Below are positions 8,370-16,396 of a stretch of 64,000 nt of DNA, in pieces. Location of the stretch: positions 19,293-83,292 of the forward strand of contig NZ_AHJE01000102.1 in assembly GCF_000243095.1 (NCBI RefSeq), read 5' to 3'. Numbering within the stretch: position 1 is the stretch's first letter; every line of letters begins with the position of its first letter. The DNA is from Cupriavidus basilensis OR16 (GTDB taxonomy: Bacteria > Pseudomonadota > Gammaproteobacteria > Burkholderiales > Burkholderiaceae). The translations under genes were made by a program, and so were the position numbers. A model generated the notes under the pieces. The model was not told the origin of the DNA, did no database searches, and was given only the letters and a program-made list of their open reading frames with translations.

Positions 8370-9040
8370 CCATGATTGCCTCGCTGACTCGCCTGGGCGC
8401 GCTTGCCCTTTGCTGCTTCGCGACAGGTTGCGCGATGATGCCGCGCGAGCCGCTGGTCCAGCTGCCCACCTCCGCGCGGGCAGAGCCGCGCGCGCTGGCG
8501 CCGGCGAGCGGATCGATCTACCAGTCGTCGTACGCGGGCAATCCGTTGTTCGAGGATCGCCGGCCGCGCAATGTGGGCGACATCCTCACCATCGTGATCA
8601 GCGAGAACGTCAACGCCAGCAAGAACTCCGGCACCAACGCCAGCCGCACGTCCAACAGCGCGCTGGCCTTCGATGCCGTGCCGCGGGCGCTTGGCGGGCT
8701 GTTCAGCAGCGCCCAGAACGCGACCATGAGCGGCGCCAATGCGCTCAAGGCCAGCGGCGGCGCCAGCGCCACCAACACGTTCAACGGCACCATCACCGTG
8801 ACCGTGCTGGAGGTGCTGGCCAACGGCAACCTCATCGTCTCCGGCGAGAAGCAGATGGCGATCAACCAGGGCGCGGAATACATCCGCTTCTCCGGGGTGG
8901 TCAATCCGCGCACGATCACCGGCGACAACGCGGTGCCGTCCACGCAGGTGGCGGACGCACGCATCGAGTACACCGCCAAGGGCTATATCGACGAAACGCA
9001 GAACATGGGCTGGCTGCAGCGTTTCTTCCTTAATCCTTAA
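8366..9040 (+). CDS. flgH: Flagellar L-ring lipoprotein FlgH
   Basis: 224 residues. Outer-membrane lipoprotein that forms the L ring. The N-terminus is a lipoprotein signal (ALALCCFATGC), with Cys22 as the predicted lipidated residue. Family motifs follow: SLFEDRR-like NPLFEDRRPRNVGDILTIVI, the N/S-rich linker, and the C-terminal LIVSGEKQMAINQGAEYIRF, then RFSGVVNPRTI and GWLQRFFLNP. It overlaps flgG by 4 bp. A second ATG at 8372 is also possible and would change only two residues. Confidence 0.95.
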   Translation: MTMIASLTRLGALALCCFATGCAMMPREPLVQLPTSARAEPRALAPASGSIYQSSYAGNPLFEDRRPRNVGDILTIVISENVNASKNSGTNASRTSNSALAFDAVPRALGGLFSSAQNATMSGANALKASGGASATNTFNGTITVTVLEVLANGNLIVSGEKQMAINQGAEYIRFSGVVNPRTITGDNAVPSTQVADARIEYTAKGYIDETQNMGWLQRFFLNP

Positions 9041-9070
9041 TGTTTCACCGTATTGATCACCGACCGCGTC

Positions 9071-10202
9071 ATGTCCCTGTCTTCGTTCCCCGCCTTGCGC
9101 TGCCGCTTCGTCCGCGCTCTCTTCCTGGCGCTGACGCTGGGCCTGCTAGCGGGCGCGTCGCACGCGAACGGCTGAAGAACCTGGCCAATTTCCAGGGCGT
9201 GCGCGACAACCCGCTGGTGGGCTACGGCCTGGTGGTGGGGCTGGATAACACCGGCGACCAGACCATGCAGACGCCGTTCACCACGCAGAGCCTGACCAAC
9301 ATGCTCTCGCAGCTCGGCATCACCCTGCCGGCCGGCAAGAACATGCAGCTCAAGAACGTGGCGGCGGTGATGGTCACGGCCACGCTGCCGCCGTTCGCGC
9401 GGCCCGGCAGCCAGCTCGACGTGGTGGTGTCCTCGATGGGTAACGCCAAGAGCCTGAGGGGCGGCACCTTGCTGATGACGCCCTCAAGGGCGCCGACGGC
9501 CAGGTCTACGCGATCGCGCAAGGCAACATGCTGGTGGGCGGCGCGGGCGCGTCGGCCAACGGCAGCAAGGTGCAGGTCAACCAGCTGGCGGTGGGCCGCA
9601 TCGCCAACGGTGGTATCGTGGAACGCGCGGTGCCGGCGTTCCAGCCCGAAGGCGGCATCCTGAACCTGGAGCTGCGCGAAACCGACTACGGCACGGCCGA
9701 GCGCGTTGTCGAGGCGATCAATCGCGCGATGGGCGGCGGCGTAGCCAGCGCGCTGGACGGCCGGGTGGTACAGGTGCGCACGCCCGCGGCCCCGAGCGCG
9801 CGGGTGGGCTTCATGGCCCGTATCGAAAATATCGAAGTCACGCGCGCCAAGGCCGCGGCCAAGGTCATCCTGAACGCGCGTACCGGCTCGATCGTGATGA
9901 ACCAGGCTGTCACCGTGGACGACTGCGCGGTGGCGCATGGCAATCTGTCGGTGGTGATCAACACCCAACCGGTGATCAGCCAGCCGGCACCCTTCAGTGG
10001 TGGCCAGACGGTGGTGGCGCCGGTGTCGCAGATCAATATGAAGCAAGAGGGCGGCGCGCTGCAGATGGTCAAGGCCGGCGCCTCGCTGGCCGCGGTGGTC
10101 AAGGGCCTGAACGCGCTGGGCGCGACGCCTGCCGACCTGCAGACCATTCTTGAAGCCATGCGTGCCGCCGGCGCGCTGCGCGCCGACCTCGAGATCATCT
10201 GA
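9071..10202 (+). pseudogene. flgI: Flagellar P-ring protein FlgI, two apparent frameshifts
   Basis: FlgI is the periplasmic P-ring subunit. The signal peptide (MSLSSFPALRCRFVRALFLA, then LTLGLLAGASHA) reads from the ATG at 9071. The mature start ERLKNLANFQGVRDNPLVGY lies one frame away, so a base is missing at about 9164-9167 (cacgcgaac where cacgcggaac is expected). A second single-base loss at about 9481-9484 shifts the frame again between SLRGGTLLMTP and LKGADGQVYAIAQGNMLVGG. With both restored the protein would be 377 residues with the normal C-terminus GALRADLEII. All other operon members except flgJ are intact. Sequencing error is therefore as likely as a true pseudogene; if real, the cell could not build a P ring. 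Confidence 0.85.
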
Positions 10203-10204
10203 TC

Positions 10205-11226
10205 ATGTCAGCCAGCCGCGTGGCCGCACAGGCCGAACTCTCGCAACGCTTTGCCCTGGATACGCAGGGCTTCGAGGGCCTCAAGCAAAGTGCGCGTAAC
10301 GGGGCCACCCCGGAAACCCTGCGTACCGCCGCGCGCCAGTTCGAGGCGGTGTTCACGCAGATGGTGCTCAAGAGCATGCGCGACGCCACGCCGCAGGATG
10401 GCCTGTTCGACAACGAGCAGACCAAGCTGTACATGTCGATGATGGACCAGCAGCTGTCCCAGCAGATGTCCTCGCGCGGCATCGGCCTGGCCGACGTGAT
10501 GGTGCGCCAGCTCGCGCGTGCCAGCGGCGCGGGCCTGCCGCCCGAGCTCGCCGGCGCGGCCGCGAACAGGCCGCCGTGCAGGCGGGCATGGACGATGCGG
10601 CCCCCGGGCTTGCAAGCAAGCTGTACATGCGCAACGGTGACGCGGACATCCCGCGTGCGGGCAGCGTCGTGGCCGGCACCAGCTGGAACCCCACGGCGGG
10701 CTTGCGCCAATACCAGTCGCAGGACACGGGCGCCTGGCAGGGCGGCAACGCCGTGCTGCCGGAAGACACGCCCGCCCACATCAGCGCCTTCGTTTCCCGC
10801 ATGGCGGGGCCGGCGCAATCCGCGGCCCGCGCCACCGGCGTGCCGGCCAAGCTGATCCTGGGCCAGGCGGCGCTCGAATCCGGCTGGGGCCGGCGCGAGA
10901 TTGCCTACCCGGACGGCAGCACCACCTTCAATGTCTTCGGCATCAAGGCGGGCGCCAACTGGAAGGGCCAGGTCGCGGAAATCACCACCACCGAATATGT
11001 CGATGGCCAGCCGCAGAAGGTGCGCGCGCGCTTCCGCGCCTACGGCTCGTACGATGAAGCCTTTGCCGACTACGGCCGCTTGCTGAGCAACAACCCGCGC
11101 TACGCCGAGGTATTGGCCGCGGCCACGCCGGACGATGCGGCGCGGGGCCTGCAGCGGGCCGGTTACGCAACGGATCCGGCCTATGGCGAGAAGCTGGTCC
11201 GGATCATGCGAAAAGTGCCTGTCTGA
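10205..11226 (+). pseudogene. flgJ: Flagellar rod-assembly protein/muramidase FlgJ, one apparent frameshift
   Basis: FlgJ caps the rod and, in beta- and gamma-proteobacteria, carries a C-terminal glucosaminidase that opens the peptidoglycan. The N-terminal rod-cap domain (ARQFEAVFTQMVLKSMRDAT, then DQQLSQQMSSRGIGLADVMV) reads from 10205. The C-terminal muramidase (KLILGQAALESGWGRREI, then FNVFGIKAGANWKG and FRAYGSYDEAFADYGRLL) reads in another frame from about 10562. One base appears to be missing near 10560-10572, where gcgaacagg would read gcggaacagg. The restored protein would be about 340 residues. The glucosaminidase catalytic Glu is in ALESGWG. The lost base has the same context as the first flgI lesion. 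Confidence 0.85.
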
Positions 11227-11287
11227 GCGCATGCCGCATCCGGGCGGGGAGCACGCCCGCCGGACGTAAATTGTCGGCGTCGCGCAC

Positions 11288-11315
11288 TAAAGTCTCCTTG
11301 TACTTCTGCCGTTAC
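11288..11315 (+). promoter_or_regulatory. Possible sigma-28 promoter of flgKL
   Basis: TAAAGTCT at 11288-11295 is followed by GCCGTTAC at 11308-11315. Both halves resemble the sigma-28 elements TAAAGTTT and GCCGATAA, but the spacing is 12 instead of 11 bases and the -10 half has two mismatches. It lies 127 bp upstream of flgK, in the 215-bp gap after flgJ. Weaker than the flgM site. Confidence 0.4.
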
Positions 11316-11441
11316 TTACATCATTCACCGCCGTTCATGTCCGGCAGCGGCGAACCGGCATCGAAGGTCCCGCGAGAAGCGGCCACGGTGCACGGATCGC
11401 CAGGTCAGGCACACGGCAGCCACCAGATGCGGGGTTAGAGC

Positions 11442-13355
11442 ATGTCTCTCTTCAATATCGGACTTTCCGGCCTGAACACGGCGCAGAACGCGTTGACGAC
11501 GGTTGGCCACAATATCAGTAACGCCGCCACGCCTGGCTATACACGGCAGAACACCCTCATCGCGTCCGCGGGTGGCCAGTACACCAGCAGCGGCTTCTAT
11601 GGCCAGGGCTCCAACACGACCTCGGTGGTTCGCGCCTATGACGAGTTCCTGACCGGCCAGCTGCGCAATGCGCAGTCCGCCAGCGCCCAACTCTCGACGT
11701 ACTCCGACCAGATCAGCCAGATCGACAACCTGCTGGCCGACCAGAAGGGTGGCATCGCACCGCTGATGCAGAAGTTCTTCGCCGCCGTGCAAGGTGTATC
11801 GGACACGCCGGCCGATCCGGCCGCGCGCCAGAACATGATCAATGCCGGGCAATCGCTCACCGGCCAGATGCGCGCCGCCAATTCCTATTTCCAGCAGTTG
11901 CGCGACGGCGTCAATACCCAGGTGCAGAGCTCGGTCACGCAGATCAACGCCTACTCCCAGCAGCTTGCCAAGCTTAACGATCAGATCACGCGCGCCACCG
12001 CGGCCGGCGGCGGTCAGCCGCCCAACGACCTGCTTGACCAGCGTGACCAGCTGGTCTCGCAGCTGACCCAGTTGGTAGGCGTCAAGGTAGTGCCGCAAGA
12101 CAATACCTATAACGTGTTCGTCGGCAACGGCCAGCCCCTGGTGATGGGCTCGAACTCCTATGACCTGAAGGCTGTGCAATCGTCGGCCGACCCGTCGCGC
12201 ACCACGGTCGCATACACGCAAGCCAACGGCAACGTGACCGAGATGGACGAAAGCACCCTCACGGGCGGCTCCCTCGGCGGTTTGCTCAAGTTCCGGACGG
12301 AGTCGCTGGATTCCGCGCAGAATGCCATCGGACGGCTGTCGGTGACGCTGGCCCAGACCTTCAACGACCAGCATAAGCTCGGCGTGGACCTGACCGGCCA
12401 GATCGGCGGCAACCTGTTCAAGCTCGGCACCCCCGTCACGCTGCCCAAGAGCTCCAATACCGGTACCTCGCTGGTGTCGACCAGCATCAGCAACACGTCC
12501 CTGCTGACCACCAGCGACTACACGCTGACCTACGACGGCACCAACTACTCGCTCACGCGCATGTCCGACAACAAGGTCGTGGCTACGCAGGCGGGCGCCG
12601 CCGCCACCTATCCGCTGACGCTGTCGGCGGACGGCGTGAATGTCAAGATCCCCACGGCGATGTCAGCCAATGATTCCTACCAGATCCAGCCGACCCGCAA
12701 CGTGGCGGCGGCAATGGACATGGCCATCAGCGATCCCGCCAAGATTGCTGCCGCGGGCCCGCTGCGCGCCAGCGCAGGCACCACCAACACCGGTACGGGC
12801 ACGGCCAAGGTGAGCAACGTGGCGCAAGGCTTCAGCCTGCCCGCCACCGCGATCACGGCTACTTACAACGGCGTCAACTATGTCTTCACCGATGCGAGCG
12901 GCGCTGCGGTAGTCCCCACCAGCGGCCCGACCCCCAATGGCACGGCGACGGACTACTCGTTCAACGGCGTTACGGTCAGTTTCGACGGCGCCCCCAAGAA
13001 CGGCGACAGCTTCACGCTGGCCCCCAACCTGAACGGCGTATCCGATAACGGCAACGCGCTGACGCTGGCCAAGCTGCAAACCACCAAGACCATCGGCGGC
13101 GTGTCGAGCTACAACGACGCCTTCGCGCAGCTGGTCAACGATGTCGGCAGCCGCGCAAAGTCAGTCCAGATCGCGTCGACGTCGCAGGACAGCGTCACTA
13201 CCCAGGTGACGACGGCGCAGCAGAGCATCTCGGGCGTGAACATGGATGAGGAAACCGTCTCCATGCTGCGCTTCCAGCAGCTCTACCAGGCGAACGCCAA
13301 GGTCATCCAGACCGCCACCACGCTGTTCGACACCATCATCGGTATCGGCCGCTGA
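11442..13355 (+). CDS. flgK: Flagellar hook-associated protein 1 FlgK
   Basis: 637 residues. First hook-filament junction protein. N-terminal axial motif LTTVGHNISNAATPGYTRQN at about residues 18-37; FlgK-type segments DEFLTGQLRNAQSASAQLST and the LLADQKGGIAPLMQKFFAAV helix; C-terminal SGVNMDEETVSMLRFQQLYQ, then ANAKVIQTATTLFDTIIGIG. The middle (about residues 330-560) contains two related beta-rich blocks (TYDGTNYSLTRMSDN and TYNGVNYVFTDASG), as in larger FlgK proteins. Followed 37 bp later by flgL. Confidence 0.95.
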   Translation: MSLFNIGLSGLNTAQNALTTVGHNISNAATPGYTRQNTLIASAGGQYTSSGFYGQGSNTTSVVRAYDEFLTGQLRNAQSASAQLSTYSDQISQIDNLLADQKGGIAPLMQKFFAAVQGVSDTPADPAARQNMINAGQSLTGQMRAANSYFQQLRDGVNTQVQSSVTQINAYSQQLAKLNDQITRATAAGGGQPPNDLLDQRDQLVSQLTQLVGVKVVPQDNTYNVFVGNGQPLVMGSNSYDLKAVQSSADPSRTTVAYTQANGNVTEMDESTLTGGSLGGLLKFRTESLDSAQNAIGRLSVTLAQTFNDQHKLGVDLTGQIGGNLFKLGTPVTLPKSSNTGTSLVSTSISNTSLLTTSDYTLTYDGTNYSLTRMSDNKVVATQAGAAATYPLTLSADGVNVKIPTAMSANDSYQIQPTRNVAAAMDMAISDPAKIAAAGPLRASAGTTNTGTGTAKVSNVAQGFSLPATAITATYNGVNYVFTDASGAAVVPTSGPTPNGTATDYSFNGVTVSFDGAPKNGDSFTLAPNLNGVSDNGNALTLAKLQTTKTIGGVSSYNDAFAQLVNDVGSRAKSVQIASTSQDSVTTQVTTAQQSISGVNMDEETVSMLRFQQLYQANAKVIQTATTLFDTIIGIGR

Positions 13356-13392
13356 TCGCTTCTGAAGACCCGGATCATCTAAAGGAACTGAC

Positions 13393-14625
13393 ATGCGCGT
13401 TGCAAGCTCCACGCTCTACCAACTCGGCCTGGCTTCCATGAACAGCCAGCAAGGCTCGTTGCTGCACGTGCAGCAACAGCTCGGCACCGGCCGCCGTATC
13501 CTGACCCCGTCCGACGACCCGGTGGGCGCCACTCGGGCGCTGGTGGTCTCGCAGTCCAGCGCCGTCAACGACCAGTACGCCACTTCCCGCAAGCAAGCCA
13601 ACACCAACCTGTCGCTGGAACTGGGCTCGCTCAACAGCGTGGTCACCACCGTCCAGAACATCCAGACGCTGGTGGTGCAAGCCGGCAACGGCACCATGAG
13701 CGATGCCGACCGCACCTCGGTCGCCTCTTCGCTGCAAGACGCATACAACCAGCTGCTCGGCCTCTCCAACGCCGACAACGGCAACGGCCAGTTCCTGTTC
13801 GCGGGCTATCAGTCGTCCACGCCGCCGTTCGCGAAGAACGGCAGCGGCGCGGTGGTCTACGGGGGCGATACCGGCCAGCAACTGTTGCAGGTCGACGTGG
13901 CCCGCCAGATGCCCACCAACGACAATGGCAACGCGATCTTCATGAGCGTGCAGTCCACCGCCACGTACGTCGCCTCCTCGCCCAGCGCCAATACCGGCAC
14001 CGCGGAATTCAGCGCGATCTCGGTGACAGATCCGACCAACGCGCTGTACGGCCACAGCCTCTCGCTCAATTTCGCCACCAATGCCGTCACCGGCAAGATG
14101 CAGTACCAAGTGATGGACCAGAGCGCAGCGCCGCCGGCCGCCGTCGGTGCCCCGGTGGATTATGTGGATGGCGCAGGCATCTCGGTCGGCGGGCTCTCGC
14201 TGTCGATCAAGGGCACGCCCAAGGATGGCGATGTCGTCAACCTGCAACCCGCGAAGCAAGCCGGCACGGACATCTTCGCCAACCTGCAGAGCGTCATCAA
14301 CGCCTTGAAGCAGCCGCAGGTCACCGACAACGACCGCGCCACGCTGGCCAACGCACTGTCCACGGCAAACCGCCAGATGGCCAACTCGCTGGACAACGTC
14401 AGCACGGTGCAGACCTCCGTCGGCTCGCGCATGAATGAGCTCGATGCGCTCGATACCATTGGCACCAACCGCGGGTTGAACTACACCCAGACGCTGTCGG
14501 GCCTGCAAGACCTGGATTACTACTCGGCCATGACCGAGTACTACCAGCGCCAGACTTCGCTGCAGGCGGCGCAGCAATCGTTTATGCAGATTCAAGGGAT
14601 GAATCTGTTCAAGTATCTGGGGTAG
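13393..14625 (+). CDS. flgL: Flagellar hook-associated protein 3 FlgL
   Basis: 410 residues. Second hook-filament junction protein, related to flagellin. N-terminus MRVASSTLYQLGLASMNSQQ, then LLHVQQQLGTGRRILTPSDD and PVGATRALVVSQS, the flagellin-like start. The C-terminal helix contains NVSTVQTSVGSRMNELDALD and LQAAQQSFMQIQGMNLF. The ATG is preceded by aaaggaactgac. Probably co-transcribed with flgK. An inverted repeat lies 44 bp downstream of the stop. Confidence 0.95.
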   Translation: MRVASSTLYQLGLASMNSQQGSLLHVQQQLGTGRRILTPSDDPVGATRALVVSQSSAVNDQYATSRKQANTNLSLELGSLNSVVTTVQNIQTLVVQAGNGTMSDADRTSVASSLQDAYNQLLGLSNADNGNGQFLFAGYQSSTPPFAKNGSGAVVYGGDTGQQLLQVDVARQMPTNDNGNAIFMSVQSTATYVASSPSANTGTAEFSAISVTDPTNALYGHSLSLNFATNAVTGKMQYQVMDQSAAPPAAVGAPVDYVDGAGISVGGLSLSIKGTPKDGDVVNLQPAKQAGTDIFANLQSVINALKQPQVTDNDRATLANALSTANRQMANSLDNVSTVQTSVGSRMNELDALDTIGTNRGLNYTQTLSGLQDLDYYSAMTEYYQRQTSLQAAQQSFMQIQGMNLFKYLG

Positions 14626-14668
14626 GCGCTGGATCCCGGCGCATAGGGAAATAGTGTGCCGGTCGATC

Positions 14669-14753
14669 AAAGATTGGGAAGTTGCTATCGAAAGGGCGGG
14701 AAGAACTGCTCAACTCCCCGGAAACCCCGGCCCGGGACGGCTTCCCAATCTTT
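14669..14753. repeat. Inverted repeat with a 13-bp perfect stem after flgL
   Basis: AAAGATTGGGAAG (14669-14681) pairs perfectly with CTTCCCAATCTTT (14741-14753). The 59-base interior contains further short GC-rich palindromes (ccccgg and ccggcccggg). It could end flgKL transcripts, or be the termini of a tiny non-autonomous element. There is no T-run after the right arm, so a simple intrinsic terminator is not certain. Confidence 0.6.
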
Positions 14754-14845
14754 AGGTTAGCATCGGCTGCCTGTATATTCTTCCGGCGCTGGGAAATCAC
14801 TTCCCGATCACAAAAGAGTGTGCGGCTGGAACAACGTAGCCACCT

Positions 14846-15142
14846 CTAATCTAGCAAGCGGTTCAGGTCAGGAAACGCTCCCCCTTCACCGTGCGTGCTG
14901 ACAGTGCGAGGGGCATGCATCAAGGATCCCCACTGCCTCGTCATGAGGTGGTCGACTGGAAAGTGTCGGCGGGGCCTTGGAACTTGGACGAGAACCTGCG
15001 AATCAAGTAGCGTTCCGGTCCTGTTCCAAGCCATGCTGGTGCCCTGCCACGTCCTGGCCAGGTCTTGCCGGTCGGCGCGCACCTCGGCTATCTGCGCTTC
15101 GAGAGCCTCCCTTTGGGCCTACAGTTCCACGTAGGTTGCCAT
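14846..15142 (-). pseudogene. H-NS-like protein remnant with an early stop codon
   Basis: From the ATG at 15142 the minus strand reads MATYVEL, then TAG (15121-15119), then AQREALEAQIAEVRADRQDL. Without the stop this is the N-terminal oligomerisation helix of beta-proteobacterial H-NS family proteins (MATYxELxAQREALE). The stop would be CAG with one C-to-T change. A good Shine-Dalgarno (gggagaacgaa) precedes the ATG. Beyond about residue 32 the sequence no longer resembles H-NS, and the C-terminal DNA-binding motif is absent. It therefore looks like a truncated relic; similarity is inferred by eye. Confidence 0.5.
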
Positions 15143-15579
15143 TTCGTTCTCCCATAATTTCTCTGTCACCGAAGCGAGGAATTTGAGGCGCCCGCCTCCA
15201 GCCCGATCCGAGGGTGCCAGCCGGCCAGCGCTGCTCTATCGCAGCCGTGTCAAAGGCCAGCCACTTCTACGACGTTCACCTCGAAAGCAGTAACGATCCT
15301 TTCGAGCGCAAGATTCGCCGTTCCGGTTTCACTGCGAGAGACGTGGTTGTGGTCAAGTCAGACCCGGTCACACGACGCAGGCCGTGTAGACATCTTATGA
15401 CGCGCCCAAAGCCGCGCGCAGTTGTCCATCTGTGCAGGCAGTGCTACTGCATTGAATTGGCAGCGCTATACCACCGTAGGAGGCACGCGCTGCGGATGAA
15501 AAGATGGCCATTACCTGCAAGACCATCTCCGTTTTTTCGTACAAAATCAATCATCAAAATATTTGAATGAAATATCCAT

Positions 15580-15593
15580 GAATTGGCCAATTC
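15580..15593. promoter_or_regulatory. 14-bp perfect palindrome upstream of the isochorismatase-like gene
   Basis: GAATTGGCCAATTC is a perfect palindrome 98 bp upstream of the start at 15692, in an AT-rich leader. It has the size of a dimeric repressor operator. No regulator gene is adjacent, so the binding protein is unknown. Confidence 0.35.
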
Positions 15594-15691
15594 CCACATG
15601 GGGAGCTCTCGTATAGTTCAGTACATGGCGGCGCGAAAACAATAATCCTGCCACGTAAAGTTCAACCAATTTCAACGAGATAGCCGATACC

Positions 15692-16378
15692 ATGTCCAAT
15701 TCGAAACTTGAAGTGCTGACCCCGCAAAACAGCCAGCTGATCTTCATCGACCACCAGCCGCAAATGGCCTTCGGCGTGCAGTCGATGGACCGCCAGGCCA
15801 TGAAGAACAACGTGGTGGGCCTGGCCAAGGCTGCCAGGATCTTCAACATCCCCACCACCATCACCACGGTGGAGAGCGAATCGTTCTCTGGTTTCACCTA
15901 CCCGGAACTGCTGGACGTGTTCCCCGGCCAGCCGACGCTGGAACGCACCTCGATGAACTCTTGGGATGACCAGAAGGTACGCGATGCGCTGGCCGCCAAC
16001 GGCCGCAAGAAGATCATCGTGGCCGGCCTGTGGACCGAGGTCTGCAACACCACCTTCGCGCTCTGCGCGATGCATGACAGCGACTACGAGATCTACATGG
16101 TGGCCGATGCTTCCGGCGGCACCAGCAAGGAAGCGCACGACTACGCCATGCAGCGCATGGTGCAGGCCGGCGTGGTGCCGGTGACCTGGCAGCAGGTGCT
16201 GCTGGAATGGCAGCGCGACTGGGCCCACCGCGACAGCTATGACGCGGTGATGAAGCTGGTCAAGGAGCACTCGGGCGCCTACGGCATGGGCGTGGACTAC
16301 GCCTATACCATGGTGCACAAGGCCGCGCAGCGCACGGCCACGCCGCACGAATCCATTGCCCCGGTGCCGGCCCGCTGA
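15692..16378 (+). CDS. Isochorismatase-like cysteine hydrolase (YcaC type)
   Basis: 228 residues. Family of Cys amidohydrolases that includes YcaC, nicotinamidase and maleamate amidohydrolase. Predicted catalytic triad: Asp20 (QLIFIDHQPQ), Lys106 or Lys107 (NGRKKIIVAG) and Cys118 (GLWTEVCNTT), with the family cis-peptide region just before the Cys. Length and the start MSNSKLEVLTPQNSQ fit YcaC-like proteins of unknown substrate. It converges with the FAD monooxygenase/molybdo-hydroxylase operon, with 18 bp between stops. Because N-heteroaromatic pathways use such hydrolases, a role beside that operon is possible but not shown. Confidence 0.85.
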   Translation: MSNSKLEVLTPQNSQLIFIDHQPQMAFGVQSMDRQAMKNNVVGLAKAARIFNIPTTITTVESESFSGFTYPELLDVFPGQPTLERTSMNSWDDQKVRDALAANGRKKIIVAGLWTEVCNTTFALCAMHDSDYEIYMVADASGGTSKEAHDYAMQRMVQAGVVPVTWQQVLLEWQRDWAHRDSYDAVMKLVKEHSGAYGMGVDYAYTMVHKAAQRTATPHESIAPVPAR

Positions 16379-16396
16379 GCCGTGCTGCCGTGCCGG

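Larger units (their letters stand above)
14626..15691. other. 1.07-kb stretch without an intact gene
   Basis: Between flgL and the isochorismatase-like gene no convincing intact coding region was found on either strand. The stretch contains a long inverted repeat (14669-14753), a degraded H-NS-like gene on the minus strand (14846-15142), and a 14-bp palindrome (15580-15593) near the next gene. ORFs such as 15214-15570 on the plus strand have no family resemblance and a composition typical of random frames. From about 15530 the DNA becomes AT-rich, as expected for a promoter region. Confidence 0.6.

Noticed and set aside
13375..14670. A 431-codon minus-strand frame opposite flgL
   Set aside because: Covers flgL almost exactly in antisense and has no recognisable domain.
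15214..15570. 118-codon plus-strand frame upstream of the isochorismatase-like gene
   Set aside because: No Shine-Dalgarno, no family resemblance and random-like composition.
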